Positions 1 through 13,080 of a stretch of DNA of 64,000 bases are shown here, piece by piece (position 1 is the stretch's first letter; each line of letters opens with the position of its first letter). The translations under genes and the position numbers were made by a program. The stretch comes from Medicago truncatula. Taxonomy: Eukaryota > Streptophyta > Magnoliopsida > Fabales > Fabaceae. The notes beneath the pieces were generated by a model. It was not told where the DNA came from and made no database searches. It saw only the letters and a program-made list of their open reading frames with translations. The stretch covers positions 34,848,091 through 34,912,090 of the forward strand of contig NC_053044.1 in assembly GCF_003473485.1 (NCBI RefSeq), written 5' to 3'.

Positions 1-700
1 CTTTGTAGCAAACATCAAAAGAACACCATTAAAAATACTCAAGCTTGTAAGAGCGGGATCTTTCTCATCACTCTCATTGCTTTCACCCTTATTTTCAAAA
101 CCCTTTTCAACAAAATTGATTTTTAGTTGGTCAAAATTCATATTGTAAAACACATTTCCTGAATCTCACTAAACAAATGGATTGATTTGAACTATTGTTT
201 TTCCCCGTTTAATTTTTTTTATGCTATAACTTACATCATCAGGACCCCTTATGGCTTTTTTTTGGCACCCTCAACATTCTTGTTGTTCTATTCTCAAAAT
301 TATAAGACCTAAAATAAAAACTAATTTTTATCAAGTAATGGAAGCAATATGAGATGAAATGAACATCTCCATTGTAAAAGATAGACATGCTAAGTTATTA
401 CTATTAGTTCCTACTCCCTATAAAAAGACTTACCTCATTTACCATCCAAATACCTTCCTTTGTTATATAACTTTACAATCACAGCATGCGGACCAAAAGT
501 CATATGCCTTATCATAAAAAATACACCTTGAAGTTTTCATTGTCTTCGCATTCTAGGATAATTTTAACGCCTGCGTCAACATTCATATGTTGTAGTTGAT
601 TTGGCACTGAAATTGGTAATCAAGTTTCTGTAGTTGGGTTACTAATAAACACATTTGAACTTCAGAGTTATTTGTTGTATCATGACAAAAAATCAATATG
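1..700 (-). pseudogene. F-box protein, F-box-associated domain relic
   Basis: Decayed copy of a legume F-box gene running off the left edge. On the minus strand, short stretches in shifting frames line up in order with the F-box-associated interaction domain: FISNPTTET then LPIS near 650-600, GVKIILECEDNENFKVYF near 570-530, KEGIW near 440, FYNGDVHFISY near 385-350, and SLSIFNGVLLMFA near 45-5. The tryptophan usual after SNPTTET is a TGA, and several frame changes follow, so it cannot make a full protein. F-box proteins of this type are substrate receptors of SCF ubiquitin ligases. The F-box itself was not securely found; minus-strand sequence up to about 1230 may be its degraded N-terminal part. 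The family assignment rests on remembered motif order, not on a search. Confidence 0.6.
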
Positions 701-1230
701 TTGGCTGAAAATAAAATCTTAGTATATTTAATCAAATATTCAAAAACTTCTTTGGAACCACTCAAAGAATTGTCTTATCAAGTTAAATGTTGTAACGTAA
801 GAATGTTGTCATTGAATCTTTGCGAAAAATTAGGTTGAATGAAAAAACAAAACTCAACTTTTAACAATGCATCTTGAGTTTGTCTCGATATAATATATAC
901 GTCCTTCAAAAAGTTTTAAAAGATGTTGTTACTAACCAAAATTTGTGAATGACCTTTGCTGCTGATCAAGGTGATATTTCAATCAAAATATCACAAGGGA
1001 TTGAAACCATTGTTGTCTTTATAATCAAAGAAAAATTGAAGCCAAGCTGTTTAGAAGAGAATGATTGAACAAATAGTCTTTGAATGACACTAGTGGTTCC
1101 GTAAAAAAAGAAAAAAATGAAGGGAAAGGTATAGATGAATGACTTCTGCAACGTCAATGCTTTTATATTATGAATGGGAATTGGTTTGCCAAGGTATCTG
1201 TATGATCCTCCAATTATCATTGCTTTCAAT

Positions 1231-2529
1231 TCTCATCATAGACAATAAAGTTTAGCAATTTTATTTCCACTATTTCTCTTAAAACCAATGAATACTTGGT
1301 ATTTCATTCATTTCCGTTGATCAAGTCTTGATTGACAAGAATGTTAGTATATATCTTTTTTGTCAAGACAAGAATGTTATATTTGATATCTTACACTTTG
1401 TTCTGAATAAAATAAAACTATATATTATCATTTATTTTCTTCATTATATGTGCATTAACATGGAATCAAGAGAATTGATTCCGATTTGATGTCATTCATA
1501 TTCTAGAACCACTTTCTTATCACAATGGATATAATGACATAATCATGTGGTAGCCAATCATTCAATATATAGCCATGCATTTTTCACGACTGTGTATTAT
1601 TTACTTCAAGTGTACCATTACCCTCCCTGTTTTCTGTTAAGTTAGAGTTGGAAGTTTAACTCTTCTTTTATTAAAGCAACGCGCAAGCGTTCACATATTC
1701 GTGAAGACATCCTTCGCTTGATATAGCAATGCTCTTTTTTTTTTTATATATATATTCTTACGAAACTTTTTTTTTCCATCGAGAGGCGTTTAATGCAACA
1801 ATTCAGTTTTTCCAAGTTTTCATTTCCGTTTCATTGAAGTGTTGCAATTTTTCACCAAGAGGCATTTAGGATGTCAAACCTTCTTGACCACTTTATTCAT
1901 TTTTCCGGTTCTTCTAAATCATGTGGGTTTGGAGAATGATATCGTAACCATTTTTATGGCTGAAAATAGATAGCTATCAATGGCCATTTATGCCACCCAC
2001 TTATCAGCTAGCTTAAACATGCCCTTCTTAGTAGTGTTTTAAATAGCTTTTCGGAAGACAGCGCAATTAGCTATGACTTGGTTGTAAGAGATATGTTATT
2101 TACAAATTACAATACCTCTTGCTTTTGATCTCCTTGACTAGAGGAATTTACAAATAAACAAATATATTGCGGCTCACATATCATCATAAGAATTTTCCAT
2201 ATATATGATGGAGATAAGGTGTAGACCTCCTCAGATAGCATGCATCTTTTCTTTTTGTTGAATGAATTTCTCTATGCGTGCTCCTTCTGAAGCTAATATG
2301 TTTAGATCATGGAATACTTTCCCAACCAATTATCTTTTAATTGCGGGTGCATGTCAATGATGGTAATATATATTACAACTGAAATTTAGATAAGTTCGGA
2401 TAAAATAGATACAATATACATGATAAAACAAACATCATACAATACACCTGATAAAATATGTATACCACAAAACACAATAGATAAATGAACATGCAGACAC
2501 ACTATACCAGCATGAAATTTTGTTTGTAA
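1231..2529. other. intergenic, no gene recognised
   Basis: AT-rich sequence between the F-box relic and the NAC 3' end. No coding similarity, RNA gene or clear terminal repeat was seen. The part next to 2530 probably holds the NAC 3' untranslated region. Confidence 0.5.
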
Positions 2530-4953
2530 TCAGAAATTCCACAAGCTATCATTGACCACATGTCCAGTAGAAGCTGGTGACAATTCTTGATTCTCTGACA
2601 ACTTTTGAAACATGCCATTTCCATATACCACAGATGAGATATCAGCATCAGAGTCTCTCCCAAAAGAAAAGATGTTCTTTGAGGTTGTTCCAATATTCTC
2701 ATTCTCCAACTGCATCCTCAACAGCAATTGTTCTTGAGAGAAGAAAAAGTTTGACGAATTCCCGACCATTGAGGTTTGGTTCAAATCAGCAGCTATTACT
2801 TCAGCTAAAGGATAAACATCCAATTGTTTTGAAGAGGATGAAATGTTCAAGATACTAGTTTCATTGTTATGAACAATGTTGTCATCTTGTGATTTTGGTT
2901 TCACCTTGTTTTGAGAGAAATCAGAAAGAGTGGTTTGGTTTTCACTATTGTATGGAGAAGAATCCAATAATTGAGGCAATAGAGATTCATTAGTATTTGA
3001 TGGTCCTTCTCTAGAGGAGTTAAACCTTCCATGTTTTGAACCATCCTTTTTCTTTCCACAATTTTTCTTCTCAAAGACTCTACTGAGAACCCATTCACTC
3101 TACAAAAAAAAAAAAAAAAGGGTTAACACCATTAGATATGAAAAACATTACTATAAACAAAACAAATTTTGTTTTAATTTTTATTCATTATAACAGTTTT
3201 TTTAAATACTATTTGAAAGAATATTAAATCTGCTCCAAACAAAAAGTTGTTTCCGGTAGTTTCTCTAAAAGTTATATTTCTTAATTGATTTTTTTTTTAA
3301 AAGTTATTTTTATAATGGTAATCAAACAGAAAATAGTTTACTTTATTTAGAAAAAGGAAATTAATCTCTTAATTATATATATATCAAAATCACTATTTTT
3401 ATTCTTTATTACAAATAGATCATCGGTGAATGTTTGGATCGACGATAAGTTTGACAATAATGACACGGTAATTTTGTTAAAATTCAAAAGTAAAGTTTTT
3501 GTCAAAATTACGGTAACACAGGGTAATTTTATCAAACACACGGTGAATGTGAACATAGACTAACAAATTTTCACATATAGTAAGAGTAGAAATCATAGAA
3601 AAAAACAAATAAAAAAATTATAGCAATACTATCATTCCATGTGTGGATAGGTTGTGCTCAGAGAGAGTGTTACCCTCCAATCGGTATTCATGCATGACCC
3701 AATTGGTTTTTTCACCACTCGGAGCTCTTCCTATGTAGAAAACCAATGTTTTTTTCATCCCAATTAATGCATTTCCCTTGAAAATCTCTTTGTCTTTGCC
3801 TATTGCTTTCCAGTAGCCTGCATTAGTAGCTCTATTGGTCCTTTGACCAGTTGGGTATTTTCTCTCCCTCACACAGAAAAAATACCATTAAGCTTCTCCC
3901 ATTTTAGCCATTTCTTAATAAACCAGAAAATAAGAAAGCGTAATTAAGTTATGAAACACCGAAAGACGTACATACGTTAGACATGACACTGACAAATCCA
4001 CACTCGTAATAACTTTAAAAAATAAAATAATTGAATTTAACAACATCTAATAGTGACATGTTGGTGCGGATACCTTACATGATATGTCGGTGATTCATAG
4101 TAATTAAGAGAAAATATATAACCATCAAAGTAAGATAACGACAATATTTCTAAGGCGTAATTAAACCACTCGCTTTTCTCCTTGCCAAATCCTAGTGGTC
4201 ACCATTTTTCTTCTTCTTTTTCATCTAGATCTACTAATGAATGATGTTTTAGGGTTAATTTTGTCCCGAAATCACCATTCCAATTTTTATTTTATTTTTG
4301 AAGTTAAATAAGCGATTTCCACATAATTGAAGTCTTCTTTGGTACGTTTTTATGATTTCACCATCTTAGTACGGCATTGTTTGTTATGATTTCTCGTTGT
4401 TGTAGTGTTTTCTTGATTTTTCATCTTAATGCAGTGTTTATCTGATTCTGGTTGAAAGATTAGCTTTGATCATGTCTAGATCTAATTAATGACTTTGGTG
4501 CCATCAATGTTACAGATCTGTAGGAATTGTATTTTTGACACTTGAATATAGTCATATTTGTAGTCTTGTGTATTTTGATGCTTTTTCACAAATTCATCCC
4601 TTTGGTTTTTAATGGCTTTAAATGTATGTTATCAATGTACTCTATCAACGTCGTTTATTTTTTCAAAAAAAAAAACCCCGTCGTAGTTTTTCAAATCCAG
4701 ACTACTAATAAAATATAATAACAACTAAAATTTACTTATAAAAAACAATAAATTCACCTGGCAAATCCCACGGTTCACACTTATTCATATCAACTTCAGC
4801 AATAGCTATAGCACAAAAGCTATTGTCATCAACCTTCTTGACAAGGTAATGATTTATAAGCTCTTCATCGGTCGGATAGAATCGAAAACAAACCGAAAAT
4901 TTGACCTTTTCATTTTCCATTTTTTGATTGGAAACATTCTCATTTGATCCCAT
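2530..4953 (-). pseudogene. NAC-domain transcription factor with in-frame stop
   Basis: Three-exon gene of the plant NAC family, which are DNA-binding transcription factors. Exon 1 (4758-4953) carries subdomains A/B with the conserved [15 protein letters not shown]. Exon 2 (3630-3913) carries [20 protein letters not shown], then KAIGKDKEI and [10 protein letters not shown]. Exon 3 (2530-3099) starts with SEWVLSRVFEKKN and ends in a Ser/Asn-rich C-terminal region typical of NAC activation domains. Splice sites and phases agree (G|GT at 4758, AG before 3913, A|GT at 3630, TAG before 3099) and give 350 codons. The anomaly is TAA at 3890-3888, in place of a conserved residue in the segment MGE..WYFFC between the first two blocks. 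No acceptor that restores the frame was seen downstream of it. Intron 1 is about 840 bp. It could be a recent pseudogene, a truncated regulator or a sequencing error; the other exons are open, so decay would be recent. Confidence 0.8.
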
Positions 4954-7291
4954 CCTGCATTAAAATCCTTTGTTTCGTCAAAGAAGGAAGTTAAAAACTA
5001 AATAGAACAAAACCAAGCATAAAAAATTTATCTCTGCAAGTCTTGATAAAATGAATGACTAATACCAACCTGTTAAAGTTTGAAAAATCGAGAGAGGTGT
5101 GATGAGAAAAAAAAATATTTGGTTGAATGATGTAACTAAATTTAAAAAAAAAAAAGAGAGAGAAGAGAGTGAATGATGTGAGATACGGTTTGTTTTGATG
5201 AAATTGATAAAGATGTTGAGTTGTAAGAATACAAAACTCCTTAAATGGTGAACTTTTAGGTATGCAAAACGTGACTCATAATGAAATTTTAGGAGGGTTC
5301 AATCTTTTATACTTTTAGAAGTGTTTATTGTGTTGTAAGTGTGTGATTTAGTATGTCAACAGTTGAAAGATGAAAATTGTGAAATGATGATAATGAAAAA
5401 ATAACTGAATAATAATAAAATAGGTTAATTAAGTTTTTCGGCCTACGAAAATTTCAAATTTTGTCTTCAAATGAATCGCTCTTTTTAGTCCTTACTAAAT
5501 TATTCTTCAAACAGTTTTAATTTTGTTGTTAAGTCAACATATATTTTTAAATGACTTTTTGTAAGCATGTTTAGAACATTAAAAATATCATCCATGAAAA
5601 ATCGGATTAAAATTTAAATTCTAGGTCTAGATTTTTATTACTTTTAAATGAATTGTTTGCCTTAAAATGTTTATATTTGATTCATCGCAAGTTAAAATGT
5701 TCTAAATCATATGAGGAGAAACATTTTATAATGGTCTAAACTTGTTTGCCAAAAATCATTTCAAAATAAGTGTTAACTTCAAAAGGACTAAGATTGTTTA
5801 CAGAGGCTACAAGGGTATAATTTGTTCTTTTTCTTTTACGGAGGCTAATTTCAAACCTCGCCAAATTACAGAGGTTTTTTGAGGTATTAACTCATTCATA
5901 TATGATGTAAGATAAACATTTAGGTGTGCTTTATACTTTCCTAAAGATACAATACGGATCGTAATTGTCTGCATTTAAGGTGGAAAAGATTATTGAAACG
6001 TTCAGTCAGATATACTTGAAAGCACAAATAATAAAATATCTAATTTCGATGCACTTTTACAGAAACAAGATTTTTCATGTTTCGGTTGGAACTGACGTTT
6101 TGAATAGTTGGAACCGTAAAGTAACCAAATTATTAAATTGGGAGCCCACATTTTTATTGAAATTATTAAAAGCCGGAAAAAGTGGTCGTTTATCTGGTTT
6201 CCTTTGTTCTCCTGTGCTTTTTTAATTAAAAATAAGGATCAAAACAGTGTTGTTTTGAGCCTCATTTTCTTCCTTTTTTCCCATTTGTTTAAAATGATCC
6301 AAACGGACGTGGTTTTGGCTTCAGTCAAACTCAAATCCTTATTTTCACCTCTTTCTCTTCGTGATACAACCATTCTTCCTTCCTTCTTTTCTTTCGGTAA
6401 AAATAAAATAGAAATGCTTTCACAGATGCTACCAAAACCCTTTGTTCCTCCTTCCATACGCCACTGCTCCATCACCTTTCACATTTCTTCTTCTTCTTTA
6501 AGGATGTCTACTAGTTCCTTGATTCCTTAATTGAGTTTTTATTTCTTTCTATTTATATTTTTATGATTTGTTTATGTTTTTGTTTTCTATTTTTTGTTTG
6601 TTGTTTTCTCATATTCTTTTTTCCTGTTTGTTCTCGGTAGTTCTTGATCTTTTTTCTTCCCAAATATCAATGTAAAAGTCATTATTATTTTTTACGTACA
6701 TATTTATACTTTTTTTTTTTTCTTTTCTTGATCTTTTGTAATCACTAGCCTTAACTGCGGATGTAGAGTATGGTATTTTGTAGATACCATTTTGTATATA
6801 TTTTTGCCTATAATATGGGGGTGTACTCAGTTAAGACTCATAAGAATTCGAACCAGCACAAATTGACCGCACCACTATTTTTTCAGTGTCATTACTGTCA
6901 TATTTGATTATGAAGAAATAGACCTAAATGACTATGATGATATTTCTCCTAAAAAAAGACTATGACGGTGTTTAATTTCAGTGTTCTTAACGTAGCGTTA
7001 TATAATATTTTAATTGATTATGTGTGCAAAATTATTTTAGACTATCAACCTACCATCATTAAACTCTTATATTAATTGAACTTCATTTTTAGGTAATTTG
7101 ATTTGGATTCAAATTCTATGTTTAATGTTCTAATGTTTGAAGTTTATTTATTATACAATTTTAAAAAATGGTATCTTTACTCAATTTTTTTATTGGTTAC
7201 CACCATTTCTGTGTTGAGGCGCTATGCAAAACTTAAATAAGAAGATAATGAAAACAAACATAATAAATAGTGCATATAAATTATAAAGTGC
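4954..7291. other. intergenic, NAC upstream region and repeats
   Basis: Upstream sequence of the NAC gene with poly-A/AG-rich tracts near 5110-5165. From about 5410 to 5895 there is sequence resembling the 'agtcctta...ggactaa' foldback families seen elsewhere in the window, without clean ends. Open frames at 5965-6530 on both strands have no recognisable similarity and low-complexity Phe/Ser/Lys composition, so I do not call genes there. Confidence 0.4.
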
Positions 7292-7341
7292 GTTTACACG
7301 CTAAGCTTTAGGTTTGGTTTACACGCTAAGCTTTAGGTTTG
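7292..7341. repeat. perfect 25-bp tandem duplication
   Basis: The unit gtttacacgctaagctttag plus gtttg is present twice in a row (7292-7316 and 7317-7341) with no mismatch. It lies about 520 bp beyond the WLIM2 stop codon, outside the coding sequence. Confidence 0.85.
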
Positions 7342-7863
7342 ATTTGCCACCACGTGTCTATACCAACCGGAATATTGTGAAATCCTTGACGGAACTTATA
7401 CATTCACACCAAACGTATCGATCGATAGTAGTTTACAAAATAAAGTTCTGTCAATTTTCCTCGTGCACTAAAAAAAATAAAAAAAAATTTAGTATTATTT
7501 TCGACAGAATTTTGACTCACAAGAATGTGATTTTTTGTCTCTTCTTTGTTGCCTCCAAGGTGTCTCTATCTTATATAAAATAACAGTATTCGGTAGAAAA
7601 TGCAATGAAAATTACATCATGAAATTGGAAAGATACATTTTGCAAGTCAATCTCTCATGTCAGTACTGAATGTGCACTGGATAAATAAATCACACAAGAT
7701 TTGCACACCACACATGTATAAGTAAACATCAGAAAAATGACAAGTAATGATGGAACAATTATGAAGGAAAAAGAAAACCACACATACAACAAACACTTGC
7801 TTGAAAGATCAAAATACCCTCTTCTTTCAAAACAGAACAAAGGCAATTAGAAGGCACCAACAT

Positions 7864-10800
7864 TCAAGATTCTGGAACGGAGGCTGCTGCACGTTTGATT
7901 GATGCAGACTTGATAAGATGATTGTAGCTCCCTTTCTCCTTAAAAAGCTGAGAGAAATGGTGCTTGCAATACAAAATGCCCTCAAGGGCTGCATAATTTG
8001 ATGGAGTTATAGGACAACCACCGTGTGAACACTTGAAACATGATTTGTGATAGGCCTGGCTTTCTACTGTCACCTACATTCAGAATAAGATATATGTTAA
8101 AACATAGCAACAAGGAAACCAAGACATTCTAGTTCAGGGTAACCGTGCAGAACTGCAGATTTATAGTAATTAGATTTACTCATTCGGGCAATTATTGACA
8201 AATGGACACAGCAGATTCTACATTTTGGCTATATGTTACATTTTCTCATTTCAGGTGATCTAGCCTCTTATAGGAGTGGAGACTAGATAAGTGATATAAC
8301 TAGTTTAGGACTCTTGATTAGAATAAACTATTGATGAAACTTTTGCTAACTTGAACCAAACAAATGTTTTCCCCAGTTCAAATTTGGCTGGAGAGATAAA
8401 GTTTATTCTCCCGTCCCAGTGATCAAAAACTAGATTTAACTGACACAGATACAACATACAAAAATAAAAGACAATGTTAGTTGATATTGCGCAAACACTA
8501 GTTGTGAACGTCAATTTCCTAATCAATATGCCCTTCAGGTCATGTAATTGAAGATATTAACAGACATACTTCTGCTTTAGCCTCCAGTTTAAACCAACCC
8601 CGCAAAAAGCTTTATGTTATGTACCAGCAAAGATTTCATTTTGGGGTGTTCGGTTTTATGATTTTGTGGGTTGGGGAAGAAGTTTCATATCTATTCATAA
8701 ATCACGAGCAAATGCAACTTCAATTTCATGTTTATTAAGGACCGTGAACTGAATCATAAAATAGGTTTTATCATCTTTGGCTCAGAAATAACACAAATTT
8801 CTTCTCTACATATATCTCCCAATAAGATAATGAAGTCATATCAAAGTCTACTTGTGGTCTAAATATTGAAAATGAAGTTCAGACTTCTATGATTTTGATA
8901 GCATAGCATGTGACAGAGTAAGAGGGAGAAAATCATATAGCCTAACTTCACAAACCAATGAACACACCCAAAAGCAAAAGGTCACGCCAAACAATATGTT
9001 TCATGCTTGCAATGCTATCAAAATCATAGAAGTCTGCAATGCTATGATTTTGATAGCATAGCATGTGACAGAGTAAGAGGGAGAAAATCATATAGCCTAA
9101 CTTCACAAACCAACGAACACACCCAAAAGCAAAAGGTCACGCCAAACAATATGTTTCATGCTTGCAATGGGCCACAGTTGTACTTCATACGGGCCTTCTT
9201 CGTGCTCGCGATTTTAAGAAAGACATATTGATGTTAAATGTTTTGGTTACACACATACCATACAGCCAGAGAAGGAGGATACTCTAATCTACCTCATGTG
9301 CAGGGGTAACCAAAGAAACTTATTCTTATGGTATGATCTCTCATATATCCCATCTGTAACAAAGATATATCCGACCAAATATTATTATCTAATTTATTTC
9401 CAAGATTTTTAAATCTTACCTTCTCCAATGGATAAGCAGTTTTGCCACATGTAGCACACTTTTCTTGGGTCCCAGAAAACATGCCCGCAGCTTTGCTAGG
9501 GGTCCTTGTCTGGAATAAACAGAAGATACCATTAGTTATTCAGTAATACCAAATGCCTAGGACCGGATTAAAAGAACAATAAAAATGCAAAATCAAGCAA
9601 ATTTACCAGCACAGGGGTTGTACCGTCAGCTACCTTTGCAGCTGTTCAAAATAATACTATAGCCGGTTAAAGAGGCAACTGACTGAAAAAATTTAACAAA
9701 ATTAGCTTTATTATCCTTGATGAAAAAGAAGACATACGTGATTGGAAGTTCTTGTTCTTGCTAAAGTTGCCATGCTCCTTGAAGAGCTGCTCAAAATGAG
9801 GCTTACAGTAAAGAACACCTTCCATTGATGAATAGCTGCTAAGCTGAAACATAAAGATAGTCAACAAATTCAAGCTTTAAACTCGGACATAAAAATGTTA
9901 GTTAAGAGTTAAGACCATGTTTAAATAAACAACTTAACTAAGCGGTTAATGCATAAACACTTAGTATAAGTGCTAATATATAAGCTATTTTTATAACAAA
10001 AGGTAAAATAAAGTTAAGCAGTTTTCATATACACTATGAATTTAATTCATATGCATTGATAGTGTAAAGATATTTTACACTGCCAGTTAATTATACTCAT
10101 CAAATTATTATGAGAGTTTGACTTTTATCTTAATAACCTTAAAGTCACACACATGATTGATTGTCAGGGAGTCACAGTATACAGCGCATGAAACCTAAAC
10201 TCATAAATTATAAGCTGTTTTGAAAAGCTAACCTAGAAAGATTATGGATTGGCTTATTTGAGCTTATCTATTGGCATAAGTTTTGTGAGACTGTTTGGGA
10301 GAACTTATGAAAGCAGCTTATGACAATTTTCATAAGCTTTTTTCAACTCATTTTCATAAATATTATGGATTGGCTTATTTGAGTTTATCTATTGGCATAA
10401 TTTTTGTGACACTGTTTGGGAGAACTTATGAATACAGCTTATGACAATTTTCATAAATCTTTTTCAACTCATTTTCATAAATTCTCCAATATAAACAACT
10501 TATAGCATATACAAAAACAATTTAAGCTTATGCAAGCTTATACATAAGTGCTTATCATGATAATCACTTGTGCTATAAGCTGCAAATAAGCTGTTTATCC
10601 ACACAGGTCCTTGCTAGTGCATATCAGTAGATAAGCTCAAATCAGTCGATCCAACACGCTTTCAACAATTTAAATAGGAACCGATCTATCCATGTCATTA
10701 AAGTAATATTCTATACCCATAAAATTTCTACTTTTATGTGTCCAAATATACTTTATACTTTATATATTCGCCAACTTAGATAAAAAAAAAAAATCTCTCA

Positions 10801-11098
10801 TTGGAATTTTACATGGATGGCGGTGAATTCAGCGTCAATCATAAGCAAGGATCTAATCAAAATTGAAAAGATAAACATAAACCCAATATCATAAACATAC
10901 AAAATTATCAATGTACTATATAATAAACAATGAAACAAGTAAAAAAATGAAGAAAAAAAGAACCTTTAAAGTTCCTTTGCAGTGAGAGCATCTGAAACAA
11001 GCTTTATGGTAAGAAGTTCCATCAGCAGAAAGCTGATCAACGGGATAAACCGTTTTCTCACAAGCCTTGCATTTTTGTTGGGTACCAATAAAAGACAT
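7864..11098 (-). CDS. WLIM2: WLIM2-type LIM domain protein (actin bundling)
   Basis: Plant two-LIM-domain protein of the CRP-like class, which binds and bundles actin filaments and can also enter the nucleus. Five exons: 10964-11098, 9738-9843, 9607-9641, 9420-9509 and 7864-8073, all with GT-AG borders and consistent phase, giving 191 residues (family about 190-200). LIM1 zinc ligands are Cys10, Cys13, His31, Cys34, Cys37, Cys40, Cys58, His61. LIM2 begins at Cys110-x2-Cys113 and continues with His131, Cys134, Cys137. The inter-LIM linker contains the family motif TPSKAAGMFSGTQEKC, and the tail is KSASIKRAAASVPES, close to Arabidopsis WLIM2a/b, which decides against WLIM1 or pollen PLIM. The start MSFIGTQQKC is the family start. 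Exon 3 is only 35 nt and easily missed by gene finders. Sequence 11099-11450 probably holds a 5' leader. Two introns carry repeats (see 8887-9169 and 9910-10615). Confidence 0.93.
8887..9169. repeat. 128-bp direct duplication with hairpin spacer, WLIM2 intron
   Basis: Copies 8887-9014 and 9042-9169 are nearly identical (one difference seen: caatgaac against caacgaac), 155 bp apart. The 27-bp spacer begins with ctatcaaaatcatag, the reverse complement of the first 15 bases of each copy, so atgctatcaaaatcatag and ctatgattttgatagcat can form an 18-bp stem around a 12-bp loop. It lies in the last intron of the minus-strand LIM gene. Confidence 0.85.
9910..10615. mobile_element. legume 'cataagc' foldback element in WLIM2 intron 1
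   Basis: Non-coding element rich in cttat/ataag words. One end reads ccatgtttaaataaacaact and the other gcaaataagctgtttatcc, forming diverged terminal inverted repeats. Two internal blocks, near 10245-10340 and 10365-10460, are direct copies (ggattggcttatttgag...tctattggcataa...actgtttgggagaacttatg). The same family recurs at 47990-48645 and as a fragment at 34925-35030. No coding frame. The superfamily was not determined. Confidence 0.6.
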
Positions 11099-11449
11099 CT
11101 TTGCAGCTTCTTAGATCTGAATTCACCACTGAATTTCAAAATGCACAAGGTGGTAGATCAGCTTCAGAAGTCAATTACTTGAGCTGAAATTTTTGAGTAG
11201 AAGATAGTTTCAGTTTCAGAAAATGGTAAAAAAAAAAAAGGATTAAATTTGAAAGCTTATGAATGGATTTTAGGGGGAAATGAAATGAATTAATGGTATA
11301 AAGTAGAAAAAGTGAAAGGGGGTATTAGAGTATATGAATTGGAATTATTACCTTATGAATTGGAAGTGATGGATCGGTGAAGAGAAGATAGAGAGGGAGA
11401 AATGAAACAACTTCACACAAAGTTTAAGTCTCTGGTTAAGACTAAGGAG

Positions 11450-12369
11450 GATGAATGTATTTGGATATATGGAATATAATAAGTCATGTCATGGTCACCA
11501 TTATGTAAATACGTTATTAAATAAGGAAAGTGGAGAGATTTTCATTTCCAATACTAAAAATAAATACTACTAAAATACTTTTTTTTTGTGAAAAAAAGAA
11601 AAAGTTTTTTTGACTCAATAAACAAATGCTAAAATACAAAACTAATGGAACAAGGAATACGCAAATATCATTGCTGGATCCAATAATATTTATTTCTTTT
11701 ATTCACTAAGATATGTTGTTGTTGTATTTCTTGTTTGTTTGAGAGAATTCATTAATACTTACTTTGATGTTACAATGGTATGGTCCACGGCCAACAACTT
11801 AATCATGACCAAAAGATGGCAAGAGGAAGATGTTAGTAACTTATGGAAATCTTCTCTTTTACTATTGTTGTGTTTTTATTCCTTTTTCTCATTCATTTTC
11901 TATTGTTTTTACCAATATGAATAGAGAAAAATATTATTTCAAACGTTGTCATAAAATAGTTGTACAAATATCGTTACTATTTGATCAATTAAAAAATAAA
12001 AGATGAATGTTATCTCAGAAGTTATCACAAAATGATTGTACAAATATCATTATTCATCTCTTATTTGTTAAGGTCGAGCTCGTCTCCTTTAAAAATGGGT
12101 TGGATCGAGTTAAATTTTGCAAGATACAAATTAGGTTTGAAAAAAAAAAATCTACGTCTAATTTGTTATATGTTATAAATTTGTTTAAAACTTAATTATG
12201 ACCTTTTCGAAAGTTTGGTATGATTTGCTAGCATATTTAAACTCTTATTTTATATTAATATTTTTAAATAAGTAATCTAACATATATTTAAATTAAATAA
12301 CAAGTTAATATTGCATTTAGAATAACTATGAAAGGGAAATTCCATCATATTATTGGGAAAATGCATAAA
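11450..12369. other. intergenic, WLIM2 upstream; short repeat
   Basis: No gene seen. Between 11935 and 12055 two related ~45-bp segments follow each other (gttgtcataaaatagttgtacaaatatcg and gttatcacaaaatgattgtacaaatatca). Related words also occur at 21930-21965 and, in part, near 41880-41990, so this is a small interspersed repeat family. Confidence 0.45.
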
Positions 12370-13080
12370 ACGCTCAGTGGTTGGAAGCACTAGTGTTTGA
12401 GTTTGGTGGCAGACTTATAATTATGAAATGTGTGCTTAACTCAATCCGTATTATCACATGCAATATGCAAAGATTCCAAAGAATTGTGTGAGGAGATGGA
12501 AAAAATTCAACGTAGCTTTTTGTTGGATGATATTGAAAGGATTCAAAAACATCACCTGATTAAGTGTAATATGCGTTGTTTTCCTAAAATGATGGAGGAA
12601 TGGGGATAAGAAACCCACATATGATGAACATCACTTTTCTCATGAAAATGCTTTGGAATATGATTAAAAAAACATGATGATTTATGATGTAAGGTTATCT
12701 ATGATATATATGTTCGTAACAAGGATTTGTGGGTGACTATAAGCTCTCAATCTTATGATTCCTCTTTGTGGAAGGCTATTGCAAGCATTTGGGATCAATT
12801 CCATAAACATATTGTGCGGCAAGTTACAGATGGTTACCACATACACTTCTTGATGAACAAATGGGTGCCCAATGGTTATTTCCTCATGTTGATATCTACC
12901 AACCAACTTATTGACTAAACTCTTATGGTGAAAGATGTCTTTGCGTCTGAAGGGAATTGTGATCCGAATATTCAATATGGCAACTTTGTTGGTTATTGGG
13001 TTCAAGAATATACTGAGAAGAATGGCAATTGTGACACCGTACATGCTAAAATATGGGGTATGTACGCCAACATGGAGTTG
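12370..13080 (+). mobile_element. LINE (non-LTR retrotransposon) 3' fragment
   Basis: Fragment of the C-terminal part of a plant LINE ORF2. In order on the plus strand: FGGRLIIMKCVLNSI near 12395-12440, EMEKIQRSFLLDD near 12494-12532, GMGIRNPHMMNITFLMKMLW near 12600-12655, then KDLWV and SSLWKAIASIWDQFHKHI through KWVPNG near 12720-12880. These correspond to the region after the reverse transcriptase palm (KIQRxFLW, GGLGIRN, SSLWK, KW) in plant L1-type elements. Several stops and frame shifts interrupt it and both ends are truncated. The open minus-strand frame of 169 codons over 12682-13191 is a shadow of it. It ends close to the Helitron at 13462. Confidence 0.75.

Noticed and set aside
6138-6530. 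Open frames on both strands near 6.2-6.5 kb
   Set aside because: Low-complexity Phe/Ser/Lys composition, no splice context, no recognised family.
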